Below, piece by piece: positions 1-7,953 of a stretch of 64,000 nucleotides of DNA. Origin of the DNA: Candidatus Defluviibacillus avedoerensis (GTDB lineage: Bacteria; Pseudomonadota; Gammaproteobacteria; Burkholderiales; Burkholderiaceae_C). The position numbers were made by a program, and so were the translations under genes. The number at the start of each line of letters is the position of its first letter. Position 1 is the first letter of the stretch. The stretch is taken from NCBI GenBank assembly GCA_016703665.1, contig JADJBS010000001.1:393694-457693 (forward strand). Direction: 5' to 3'. The notes beneath the pieces were generated by a model. That model was not told where the DNA came from, did no database searches, and worked only from the letters and a program-made list of their open reading frames with translations.

Positions 1-871
1 TGGCGGTCTTGATCAACTTGGCCACATTTTCCATCTGGCGCTTTTGAACTGGAACGGTGGCACTGCCGGATGTGTCAGCCGCGACCACAATCTTGGCGGC
101 GCCTTCGGGGTCCTTCACGGCTTCGTTCCAGCCCTTAAAGGTCGCGCGCAGGAATTTGGCCATCTTGGCGACAAAGGCGGGGTCTTTGAGCTTGGGCTCC
201 ATCACATACAGACCGTCCTCAAGGGAGGCCACGCCCTGGTCTTCATAGAAGAAGGTGACCAAGTCGCTCTCCTTGATACCTGCGTCCACGATTTGCCAGT
301 ATTCGTTGTAGATCATGGTGGACACGCACGCGGCTTGGTTCTGCAGCAAAGGATCAACGTTAAAGCCTTGCTTGAGCACCTTGATGTCGGTGCCTTGCTT
401 GTAGCCCAGCTTGCTCATCCAGTTGAGGAAGGGGTATTCATTTCCACCAAACCAGACGCCCAGTGTCTTGCCCTTGAAATCTTTGGGACTGGCGACGCCG
501 CTTGCCTTTTTGCAGGTCAGCATCAGGCCCGAACGGTCAAACACCTGGGCTACGTTGACGAGGGGCACACCCGCTTCTCGGGCAGCCAGAGCGTCAGGCA
601 TCCAGTTGACAACGATATCGGCGTTGTTGCCCGCAATGACTTGCACAGGGGAGATATCTGGACCACCGGGTTTGATGGTCACATCCAGGCCCTCAGCCTT
701 GTAATAGCCCTTGGCAGCGGCCACGTAGTAACCGGCAAACTGGGCCTGTGGTACCCACTTGAGCTGTACGGTCACCTTCTCTTGTGCGTGCGCGGTGAAG
801 CTGCCAAAGGCAAAGGACATGGCGACCGCAGCGGCTGTCAGGCATTGACTTAAACGGACATGTTTTTTCAT
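1..871 (-). CDS. ABC transporter substrate-binding protein, NMT1/THI5-like (partial, 3' end off the window)
   Basis: Periplasmic binding component of an ABC importer. The ATG at 871 is preceded by an AGGAG ribosome site, and the product opens with a signal peptide (MKKHVRLSQCLTAAAVAM, ending near AHAQE). It continues with VQLKWVPQAQFAGYYVAAAKGYY, read in pieces, typical of the NMT1/THI5 family that binds pyrimidine-like and related small molecules. At least 290 codons are present; the stop lies beyond base 1. It is the last visible gene of a four-gene minus-strand operon (ATPase, permease, permease, binding protein). The substrate is not fixed by the sequence. The RutR-like operator upstream of the operon points to a pyrimidine or related compound, which is inference. 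Confidence 0.85.
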   Translation of the reverse strand, partial: MKKHVRLSQCLTAAAVAMSFAFGSFTAHAQEKVTVQLKWVPQAQFAGYYVAAAKGYYKAEGLDVTIKPGGPDISPVQVIAGNNADIVVNWMPDALAAREAGVPLVNVAQVFDRSGLMLTCKKASGVASPKDFKGKTLGVWFGGNEYPFLNWMSKLGYKQGTDIKVLKQGFNVDPLLQNQAACVSTMIYNEYWQIVDAGIKESDLVTFFYEDQGVASLEDGLYVMEPKLKDPAFVAKMAKFLRATFKGWNEAVKDPEGAAKIVVAADTSGSATVPVQKRQMENVAKLIKTA

Positions 872-913
872 CAAGAAGCTCCTAGGGGTGGTTGGTGGAC
901 AGGGACAGAAAAA

Positions 914-1861
914 TCATTGATTTGAACGGACTGATGGGTGCCAAAACGCAAACTTGCGTTCGAGTTGGACGAGCAAGGAGTAAGCGGCAGAGCCCGTGAT
1001 GGCAGCGACCACGATTGCGCTCCATACCAGTGACATGTGCATTTTGGAGGCCTCAGTCGAAATGCGAAAACCCAAACCTGCAGTGGGCGAACCGAAAAAT
1101 TCGGCCACGATGGCCCCAATCAAGGCCAGCGTTGCATTGACTTTCAGCGCGCCAAACACAAAAGGCAAAGCGCAGGGCAGTCGCAGCGACACAAGTGTGC
1201 GACCATAGCTTGCCGCATAAGAGTGCATCAATTCGCGCTCCAGTTTGCCCGCGGCCTGCAGCCCCGCTAACGTAGACACCAACATGGGAAAGAAGGTCAT
1301 CAGCACCACCACGGCGGCCTTGGAGGGCCAGTCAAACCCAAACCACATCACGGCAATGGGCGCCACGCCTACGAGTGGCACCGTGCTGGTGAGTGATGCA
1401 ATGGGCAACAGGCCGCGTTGCAGGAAAGGCATGCGGTCAATGGCAATTGCAACGCCAAAGCCAAGTGCACAACCCATGACCCACCCGGAAAAAACCGATT
1501 TGATAACGGTCTGCACGAAGTCACCCCACAGCAAATCCCACTGCTCGACCAAAGACCCCATGATGGCAACAGGTGCTGGCAGCAGCACCCGTGGGACTTC
1601 GAACGCAGTCACGAGAAGCTGCCACAGGTAGATTAGCCAAAACCCGAAAACGGCGGCGGTGATCAGGCCGTAAATCTTGCGGCCTTCCAAGGCGGCACAC
1701 CGTTGAACTGTGAAGGCAGCCAGTACCAGAATGAGGATCAGGCCGGGCCAGAACAGGGTATGGTCAACAGAGGCACCCGCAGAGGAAGTCAGAAACCACA
1801 AGGCTACCACCAGGCTGAAGAGCAACAGGGTCGCAACGCCAGCGCGTTTGTCCAGCTTCAT
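914..1861 (-). CDS. ABC transporter permease (SsuC/ThiX-type)
   Basis: Inner-membrane permease of the importer, about 315 residues. The reading frame is open further upstream, but the start is placed at the ATG at 1861 (MKLDKRAG) because it overlaps the stop of the preceding permease as ATGA. The protein has an N-terminal hydrophobic segment (LLLFSLVVALWFL), then a MetI-like core with the EAA-type loop (ELMHSYAASYGRTLVSLRLP in the second half) that contacts the ATPase. Both permeases are diverged copies of the same family, so the channel is probably a heterodimer. The 42-bp gap to the binding-protein gene fits one transcript. Confidence 0.88.
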   Translation of the reverse strand: MKLDKRAGVATLLLFSLVVALWFLTSSAGASVDHTLFWPGLILILVLAAFTVQRCAALEGRKIYGLITAAVFGFWLIYLWQLLVTAFEVPRVLLPAPVAIMGSLVEQWDLLWGDFVQTVIKSVFSGWVMGCALGFGVAIAIDRMPFLQRGLLPIASLTSTVPLVGVAPIAVMWFGFDWPSKAAVVVLMTFFPMLVSTLAGLQAAGKLERELMHSYAASYGRTLVSLRLPCALPFVFGALKVNATLALIGAIVAEFFGSPTAGLGFRISTEASKMHMSLVWSAIVVAAITGSAAYSLLVQLERKFAFWHPSVRSNQ

Positions 1862-2787
1862 TTGCTTGTTCCCACGCCAGAACCTGGCGCCGTATTTTGA
1901 TTGCCATGGGTGCGCAGTACCAGGCGCTCCACCAGCGCAACCGCTGCCGTCAAGCCCAGTCCTAGCAGGGCGGACATCACCAAAGCCGACCATATACCTA
2001 CGGTATTGCCGTAGTAGGAACCTGTCAACAGTTTGGCGCCCAACCCAGCCTGCGCACCGGTGGGCAATTCAGCCACCATGGCACCCACCAGTCCCGCAGC
2101 GATGCCAACACGCAAAGCAGGAAACAGGAAAGGCAAGGCCGCGGGTATGCGCAGCACCCAAAAGGTTTGCCAACGTGACGCGGCATAGGTGTACATCAGC
2201 TCGGTGTCGATCTTTTGCGGCGAGCGCAATCCTTGCACCATGGCCACCGTGACGGGAAAGAAGCACAAATACATGGCGATCACGGCCTTGGGCAAAACAC
2301 CCGAGAGGCCAAGACTGCCCAGAATAACCAGCACGATGGGCGCAATTGCAAGGACGGGGATGGTTTGCGAGGCCACGATCCAGGGCATCAGTGCTTTGTC
2401 GAGCGTACGTGAATGCACAATGCCAGCTGATAACAGCAAACCCAAGGCGGTGCCAAGCACAAAACCCACCAGGGTGGACTGGGCAGTGACGGCGACGTGA
2501 TAGAGCAGGTTGCGGGGCGAGTCCAACGGCCAGTCAACGATGCTGGTCCAAAGATCAATGACCACCTGATGCGGGGAAGGTAGTACAGGGCGTTGCATAC
2601 CCATGGTGGCTTCAATCAGGTTTAGCCAGGTATAGGTGGCGCCAGCTTCAAGCCGGGGAGTGATGACCCGTTCGATGGCACCGGGGGCATTGAGCCACAC
2701 CGTGCCAGCGTACCAAAGCACCACGACCAGCAGCAAAATGGTGCTGACAGGCAAGATGTTTTGAAAACGCTTGTCAGTGGTGTCCAT
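1858..2787 (-). CDS. ABC transporter permease (SsuC/ThiX-type)
   Basis: Second inner-membrane permease, about 309 residues. The start at ATG 2787 (MDTTDKRFQNILPV) overlaps the ATPase stop by 14 bp; the frame extends further upstream but that part reads as shadow of the ATPase gene. Hydrophobic stretches include ILLLVVVLWYAGTVWL near the N-terminus and the MetI core with the EAA-like segment ELMYTYAASRWQTFWVLRIP. Tight overlaps on both sides indicate translational coupling with the ATPase and the other permease. The specific substrate cannot be read from the sequence. Confidence 0.88.
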   Translation of the reverse strand: MDTTDKRFQNILPVSTILLLVVVLWYAGTVWLNAPGAIERVITPRLEAGATYTWLNLIEATMGMQRPVLPSPHQVVIDLWTSIVDWPLDSPRNLLYHVAVTAQSTLVGFVLGTALGLLLSAGIVHSRTLDKALMPWIVASQTIPVLAIAPIVLVILGSLGLSGVLPKAVIAMYLCFFPVTVAMVQGLRSPQKIDTELMYTYAASRWQTFWVLRIPAALPFLFPALRVGIAAGLVGAMVAELPTGAQAGLGAKLLTGSYYGNTVGIWSALVMSALLGLGLTAAVALVERLVLRTHGNQNTAPGSGVGTSK

Positions 2788-3592
2788 CGGCGAGCGACTC
2801 CCGTACCTCGTGCGCGAGTGCCATGAACTCGGGCGTGTCGCGCAGGCCCAAGTGGCGGTCATTGGGCAGTGTGGATTTGATGACCTTGACGATGCGCCCA
2901 GGGCGAGGCGACATCACCACAATGCGTGTGGACAAGTAAACCGCTTCGGCTATCGAGTGAGTCACAAACACCACGGTACGGCGTTCGCGCTGCCAAAGCT
3001 GCTGCAACTGTTCATTCAAGCGGTCACGAGTGATTTCGTCCAGCGCACCGAAAGGCTCGTCCATCATCAGCAGTTTGGGCTCAAACGCCAGCGCGCGTGC
3101 AATCGACACGCGTTGCTGCATGCCGCCGGACAGCTGCCAGGGATATTTTTTCTCAAACCCCTTGAGACCCACCTGCTCCAAATGCGCCATCGCCACCTTC
3201 AAAGCGACGGCCCTGTCTCGGCCTTGAATTTGCAACGGTAGCATCACGTTGGCCAGCACCGTACGCCAGGGGAACAGTGCGGGCGCCTGGAATACGTAGC
3301 CATAGGCTCGCGCCAAGCGTGCTTCATGTGGGGTCACGCCATTCACCAAAACGGTGCCCGAGCTGATCGGCTCCAGATCAGCAATGACTCGCAACAAGGT
3401 GGTCTTGCCGCAGCCCGATGGACCAATGAGCGAGACAAATTCACCGGGCTCAATCTCCAAATCGACGTTTTTAAGTGCGTGCACCGGGTTGTCGACTGCA
3501 GGGTAGATGACGTTGGCTCGGGACACTTCCACCGCCAATGCAGCAGGTGCAGCTGCACTGGCCGCGTCTGCAGTCGGTTCAGAAAGTTTCAT
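2774..3592 (-). CDS. ABC transporter ATP-binding protein
   Basis: Cytoplasmic ATPase of the importer, about 272 residues from the ATG at 3592 (MKLSEPT). Walker A is GPSGCGKTTLL, the signature is LSGGMQQR, Walker B is LLMMDEPFGALD and the switch His is in VFVTHS: a complete nitrate/sulfonate/taurine-type (SsuB/TauB) ATPase. The frame is open up to an ATG at 3658, but that upstream stretch overlaps a palindromic operator at 3648-3669, so the shorter start is preferred; neither start has a strong ribosome site. First gene of the operon, so the promoter and operator just upstream should control all four transporter genes. Confidence 0.9.
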   Translation of the reverse strand: MKLSEPTADAASAAAPAALAVEVSRANVIYPAVDNPVHALKNVDLEIEPGEFVSLIGPSGCGKTTLLRVIADLEPISSGTVLVNGVTPHEARLARAYGYVFQAPALFPWRTVLANVMLPLQIQGRDRAVALKVAMAHLEQVGLKGFEKKYPWQLSGGMQQRVSIARALAFEPKLLMMDEPFGALDEITRDRLNEQLQQLWQRERRTVVFVTHSIAEAVYLSTRIVVMSPRPGRIVKVIKSTLPNDRHLGLRDTPEFMALAHEVRESLADGHH

Positions 3593-3647
3593 AAGGCGAC
3601 GGATGGGAACGGGATTCGGACTCTGGCAAGCATGAGGTGTCACTATA

Positions 3648-3669
3648 AACTTAACCAAATGGTCAAGTT
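3648..3669. promoter_or_regulatory. Palindromic operator resembling the RutR consensus
   Basis: A 22-bp inverted repeat: left arm AACTTAACC, spacer AAAT, right arm GGTCAAGTT, with one mismatch between arms. Its core TTAACCAAATGGTCAA differs in one base from the RutR consensus TTGACCAnnTGGTCAA, recalled from E. coli work. It lies about 55 bp upstream of the ATPase start. The regulator gene is not in the window. Confidence 0.6.
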
Positions 3670-3712
3670 ATTGGGGTTTATAGCGAGATTTGTGCCAACT
3701 TTTCCTTGAGTC

Positions 3713-6700
3713 CTAATTCACTAATCGCTCTATGCATGCCTGAAGCGACTTGGCGTTCAAAGGCTTGGACAGATGATCGTCCATGCCCGCGTCCAGACAC
3801 GCTTGGCGGTCTGCAGCCATGGCGTTGGCCGTCATGGCAAGGATAGGCGTGCGGCGCTCATTTGACTCATGCCCACGGATAAGGCGAGTGGCTTCCAGTC
3901 CGCCCATCACCGGCATTTGCATGTCCATCAAAATCAGATCCCATTGCTGCGATGGAAAGAGGTCAACGGCTTCCTGCCCGTTTTGAGCCAGCGTACAGAC
4001 ATGCCCCCATTTCTGTAGCAGCAATGTTGCAAGCTTCTGATTCACCAAGTTGTCTTCCACCAGCAGGATATTCAGATGGCGGGAGATGGTTTCCGCCGCA
4101 GCCGGATTTGCGTTGGGTGTCTGAATGGCATTTCCTGTGTTGGACGAGGCAGTTTGGACGTTCACAGATTGCAGGCGCACGGTGAAATGAAACGCGCTTC
4201 CGTGGCCAAACTCACTTTCCACCCAAATCTTGCCCCCCATCAGTTCTACCAACCGTGCACAGATGGTCAGGCCAAGGCCAGTGCCGCCGTACTGTCTTGT
4301 GGTTGAGGTGTCTGCCTGGGTAAAAGCTGCAAAGATTGCGCCCAGTTTGCTGGCAGGTATGCCGATACCCGTGTCGCGCACGCACAGGTGAAGTTCATCG
4401 TGCTGGCTGTCTGCCAGGTGGGCGCTGCGCGCTTCAATTGAAATGCTGCCGTTGGCGGTGAACTTGATGGCATTGTCGCAAAGGTTGGTCAGCACCTGGC
4501 GGATCCTGCCTGGGTCACCACGCATGGACTTGGGCAGATCTGAATCCATTTGGGTGCTGATTGTCAAACCCTTCTTCTCGGCGCGAGCTACGACTGCTTT
4601 CAATGTGTCTTCAATGACCACAGACGGTGAAAAATCGATGTTTTCAATTTGCAGCTTGCCCGCTTCAATCTTGGAAAAATCCAGTATGTCGTTCAGGATC
4701 ACCATCAAGGCCTGGGCGGAACTTTTCACTACGTTCAGGTATTCGCGCTGGGCATCGTTCAAGGCGGTATCCAGGGCCAGATCAGTCATGCCGATCACGC
4801 CATTCATCGGGGTGCGGATTTCATGGCTCATGTTGGCCAGAAAATCGCTTTTGGCCTTGTTGGCTACCTCAGCCTGGGTTTTGGCTTCGCGCAATTCTGC
4901 GTTCACACGGTTGTTTTCAGTTACGTCCATGATGGTGCCAACCAAACCCGTAATCTCTCCGCGGTCATTGGTGAGGGGAGCCTTCCAGTAAAGACCTTCA
5001 CGCATTGCGCCGGTCTTGTGATTGGTAAACGTTGCCTCGTAGGTTTGCACTTCGCCACGCTCAAACAGATCCATGTCCTTCTGATGCATCATTGCAGCGC
5101 TTTCGCCAGGAACCAGGTCAAAAACGGTTTTGCCAAACCAGCGTGAACGGACAATGCCAAACAGATCTTCAAACGCACGGTTAAAGCGGATGTATCGGCC
5201 CGAGCGGTCTTTCAGGTAAATGGCGGTTGGGGTAGCTTCCAGCAGAATTTCGACAAAGTTGAGTTGCTCCGCCAACTGGGCTTCAACTGCCTTGCGGGCG
5301 GTGATGTTGGTACGGATGCCAATGTACTGCTCGGGCAGTCCATCTTTGCCGAGCAGGGGGACAATGGTGGCGTCCACCCAGTATTCCGTGCCAGACTTGT
5401 GCCGGTTGCACACTTCGCCATGCCAGACACGACCTTCGGTCAGGTTTTGCCAAAGCGCGGCAAAAAACGCGTCTGAATGCCGGCCAGACTTGATGATGCG
5501 GTGATTGACACCCAGCAGTTCAGCACGTGAATAACCGCTGACCTCACAGAAGCGGTCATTTGCATAGGTGATGTTGCCGTTCAGGTCGGTGATGCTGACA
5601 ATGGCATGCTGGTCCAGTGCAAATTTCTGATTGTCCAGTGCGCGGTGACCCATTTCACGCTCGTTGACCAGCGATACCACGTTGCCAATCAGGGCGTCCA
5701 GATCATTATTCTCCAAACCTTGTTGAGGGCTGCCCGTAGCTTGAAACGTGTTCAGTATTTGCTGGAGTGATTCCAGAGCGCGTTGCCGTGCCTCCAGTTC
5801 AGAGCGCAATTGCTGGTCCAGCGCGTGCTGCTGGCTCACGTCGCGCATGGCAACCACTTGGCCCACTAGGTTGTGACCACTGGAATTGAGGGCGGAGCGA
5901 GTGGTGTCCAGAATCATGGGTTTGCCATTGGGCCCGGGGAGCTCCACCCGCTTCATCATCCAGCCGATGTCGTCCTTGCCGCTGGGAAATGCTGACGGCA
6001 TGAGAGTTCGGATGTCCTTGCCAATCAGCAAGCGTGCGCTTGATGCGAGCATGATCTCGGCGGCTGGGTTGACATAAATGATGTTGTGGCGCTCATCAGT
6101 GGTCACCACGCCGTCAGTGATGGCGTTCAAGGTGACGCTGGCTTCTTCACGCTGAGCATCCAGACGGCCTGCAGCGCGTTTCAGGATGTCAAATGTGTGG
6201 CGTATCTCTAGGGGCGCATCTTTGTCAAGCAAGGCTTCGATGTCGATACCACCGGACAGGATTTCACGCTCATGGGTGCGCACTCTGTCAAAGTTACCCA
6301 GCCAGCGCCTAAGCGGGATGCGGATGATTGCGCCACCCAGCAACAAAGATACCAAGCCCAGGCCCAGCACAATCAGGCCGAGATCCCAAAGGCGGCCAGC
6401 CACCTCGTCTGAGGCGAAGCTCAATCGGATCACGCCATAGTCTTTACCCCCAACGGCCACGTTTTGGTTGACGTCGTCGAGCTTGGCTTGAACCATTCGT
6501 TCAAACCATTGGGGTGCCGCTAACACGACTTTTGAGCTTCGTGTTGCCTTGAGCACACCTCCTTTGGTATCAATGAACTGTGCCTTGGCAAACTCCGATC
6601 CTGCGATGGTTCGCTCAAGTGTTTTGGTGATGGTGTCGTAGTCGCCTAGAACTGCACTGTCTGCAACGGTTTGCGCTGCGACGTTCATCATCACGTCGGC

Positions 6701-6853
6701 AGCAGCCACCTGACTTTCGATCTCCTGCGAAAACTGATAGTTGTAAAAAAGCCCGAGTCCCAACGCCACAAATGAAATCAGTGAGGCTAAATACAGCGAA
6801 AACACCCGCTCTACCAGCGATTTAGGTATCAGCTGGGACAGAAGGAGTTTCAT
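3713..6853 (-). CDS. Membrane hybrid sensor histidine kinase/response regulator with PAS domains
   Basis: About 1046 residues from ATG 6853 (MKLLLSQLIPK); an in-frame TTG at 6868 is an alternative. Visible order: TM1 around residues 20-40, a periplasmic segment of about 110 residues, TM2 around 160-185, a first PAS (near 240-340), two further PAS/PAC units (near 410-650), HisKA with the phosphorylated His in SHEIRTPMNGVIGM, HATPase with NLCDNAIKF, DTGIGIP and GGTGLGL, and a C-terminal receiver with phospho-Asp in LILMDMQMPVMGG and Lys in HLSKPL. No HPt domain is seen, so the final phosphoacceptor is elsewhere. The gene follows a PhnD-like binding protein gene by 17 bp, suggesting ligand sensing through that protein. 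Confidence 0.93.
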   Translation of the reverse strand: MKLLLSQLIPKSLVERVFSLYLASLISFVALGLGLFYNYQFSQEIESQVAAADVMMNVAAQTVADSAVLGDYDTITKTLERTIAGSEFAKAQFIDTKGGVLKATRSSKVVLAAPQWFERMVQAKLDDVNQNVAVGGKDYGVIRLSFASDEVAGRLWDLGLIVLGLGLVSLLLGGAIIRIPLRRWLGNFDRVRTHEREILSGGIDIEALLDKDAPLEIRHTFDILKRAAGRLDAQREEASVTLNAITDGVVTTDERHNIIYVNPAAEIMLASSARLLIGKDIRTLMPSAFPSGKDDIGWMMKRVELPGPNGKPMILDTTRSALNSSGHNLVGQVVAMRDVSQQHALDQQLRSELEARQRALESLQQILNTFQATGSPQQGLENNDLDALIGNVVSLVNEREMGHRALDNQKFALDQHAIVSITDLNGNITYANDRFCEVSGYSRAELLGVNHRIIKSGRHSDAFFAALWQNLTEGRVWHGEVCNRHKSGTEYWVDATIVPLLGKDGLPEQYIGIRTNITARKAVEAQLAEQLNFVEILLEATPTAIYLKDRSGRYIRFNRAFEDLFGIVRSRWFGKTVFDLVPGESAAMMHQKDMDLFERGEVQTYEATFTNHKTGAMREGLYWKAPLTNDRGEITGLVGTIMDVTENNRVNAELREAKTQAEVANKAKSDFLANMSHEIRTPMNGVIGMTDLALDTALNDAQREYLNVVKSSAQALMVILNDILDFSKIEAGKLQIENIDFSPSVVIEDTLKAVVARAEKKGLTISTQMDSDLPKSMRGDPGRIRQVLTNLCDNAIKFTANGSISIEARSAHLADSQHDELHLCVRDTGIGIPASKLGAIFAAFTQADTSTTRQYGGTGLGLTICARLVELMGGKIWVESEFGHGSAFHFTVRLQSVNVQTASSNTGNAIQTPNANPAAAETISRHLNILLVEDNLVNQKLATLLLQKWGHVCTLAQNGQEAVDLFPSQQWDLILMDMQMPVMGGLEATRLIRGHESNERRTPILAMTANAMAADRQACLDAGMDDHLSKPLNAKSLQACIERLVN

Positions 6854-6870
6854 GGGGTGCTGGTTCAAAC

Positions 6871-7737
6871 TCAGTGCAGCGACACAGGGGCAGACTGGAA
6901 GAAGCGCCTGTAAGCTGCGTAGTCAGCAGATGATGCGGCTATGAAATACGCATCTTGTGCCAGGCCGACCTCCTGCGAGGCCTGGTGCAGAATGTCCCGG
7001 CCTTTTGGGTCCTTGGACATCTGGACAAAGGCCGTCGCCACGGCGGCAAGGTCTTTTTCGGGGACTTTGGCTGATGCCATCAAAGCCAGATCCTGAAAAT
7101 TCTCAGAGCTCCAGAGCACCCGGAACTTCTTGTTCTCGCGACGGGCATAGCCTTCGACTAGCTGTGAATTGCCGCCAGCAGCCACGGCCTTGCCACTGAA
7201 CAGCTGTGCGAACGCTGCGTCCTGATTGCCTGCAAACACCACCTTGATGTCAATCTTGCGAGACTGCAGGTGGGCAAAGGGGACTTTGTAAATGATGAAG
7301 GCTTCTTTACCAGCGAAAGCAACGTCCTTGCCCGCCAGTTGAGTCAAGTCCGTGATGGGAGAGTCAGCCGGAACCACGATTTGGCCCTGCAGAGCTGGGG
7401 TCTGCCTGCGCCCGAACACCTTCCAGCCTAGTTGCTCACGTTCAGGGCTGAAAAGGTGGTTGCTGAAGACGAAATCAACTTCCTTGGCCAATACATAGCT
7501 GGTGGTGTCCGCTGAAGTGCGGCCGATCTTCAGGTTGAGTTTGACGCCACTTTTCTCTGACACGTAGGCAATGATCGGATTCCAATAGGCAGCGGTGAGA
7601 TTGATGCCAAACTGGTTAACGGGTGAAAAGTTGTAAACGGCTGGCTGGGTTTGCGCTTGGGTGGACAGCGCACCGAGGGACAAACTGGCGATACAGGCCA
7701 AAGTCCATCCCACGCGAGTCAAGAAAAGTCGTTTCAT
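6871..7737 (-). CDS. PhnD-like periplasmic phosphate/phosphonate-family binding protein
   Basis: 288 residues with a signal peptide (MKRLFLTRVGWTLACIASLS, cleavage near STQAQ). The body shows PhnD/PtxB-family features: the opening FSPVNQFG, the ISxxSG-like stretch YVSEKSGVKLNLKIGRTSAD, the DFVFSNHLFSP segment and AGNQDAAFAQLFSGKA, which fit a two-lobed periplasmic binding fold. No permease or ATPase gene is adjacent. Instead it directly precedes the hybrid kinase, so a role as soluble sensor feeding the kinase is likelier than transport (inference). It is divergent from a diguanylate cyclase that carries its own PhnD-like domain. Confidence 0.85.
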   Translation of the reverse strand: MKRLFLTRVGWTLACIASLSLGALSTQAQTQPAVYNFSPVNQFGINLTAAYWNPIIAYVSEKSGVKLNLKIGRTSADTTSYVLAKEVDFVFSNHLFSPEREQLGWKVFGRRQTPALQGQIVVPADSPITDLTQLAGKDVAFAGKEAFIIYKVPFAHLQSRKIDIKVVFAGNQDAAFAQLFSGKAVAAGGNSQLVEGYARRENKKFRVLWSSENFQDLALMASAKVPEKDLAAVATAFVQMSKDPKGRDILHQASQEVGLAQDAYFIAASSADYAAYRRFFQSAPVSLH

Positions 7738-7953
7738 GTTGATCCCTGCTCAAAATAACAAGGGCGCACAGTGCCCAAGATTGCGGAATCTACACCTCCA
7801 GCCAATTTTTTGCCTTGCAGCGCGCAATTTCCCGCTCACCAACGAGGTTGATTGACCAAGTCAATTGGTTGCTTAAGTGTCTGCCAGCATGACAGTGTCT
7901 GCGCGGGTATAGTGGCTTCAAGTGATAAAAAAGTCCGAAGCCGCACATAAACC

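Noticed and set aside
44..853. A 269-codon plus-strand open frame at the left edge.
   Set aside because: It is antisense to the substrate-binding protein, which has a signal peptide, ribosome site and family motifs.
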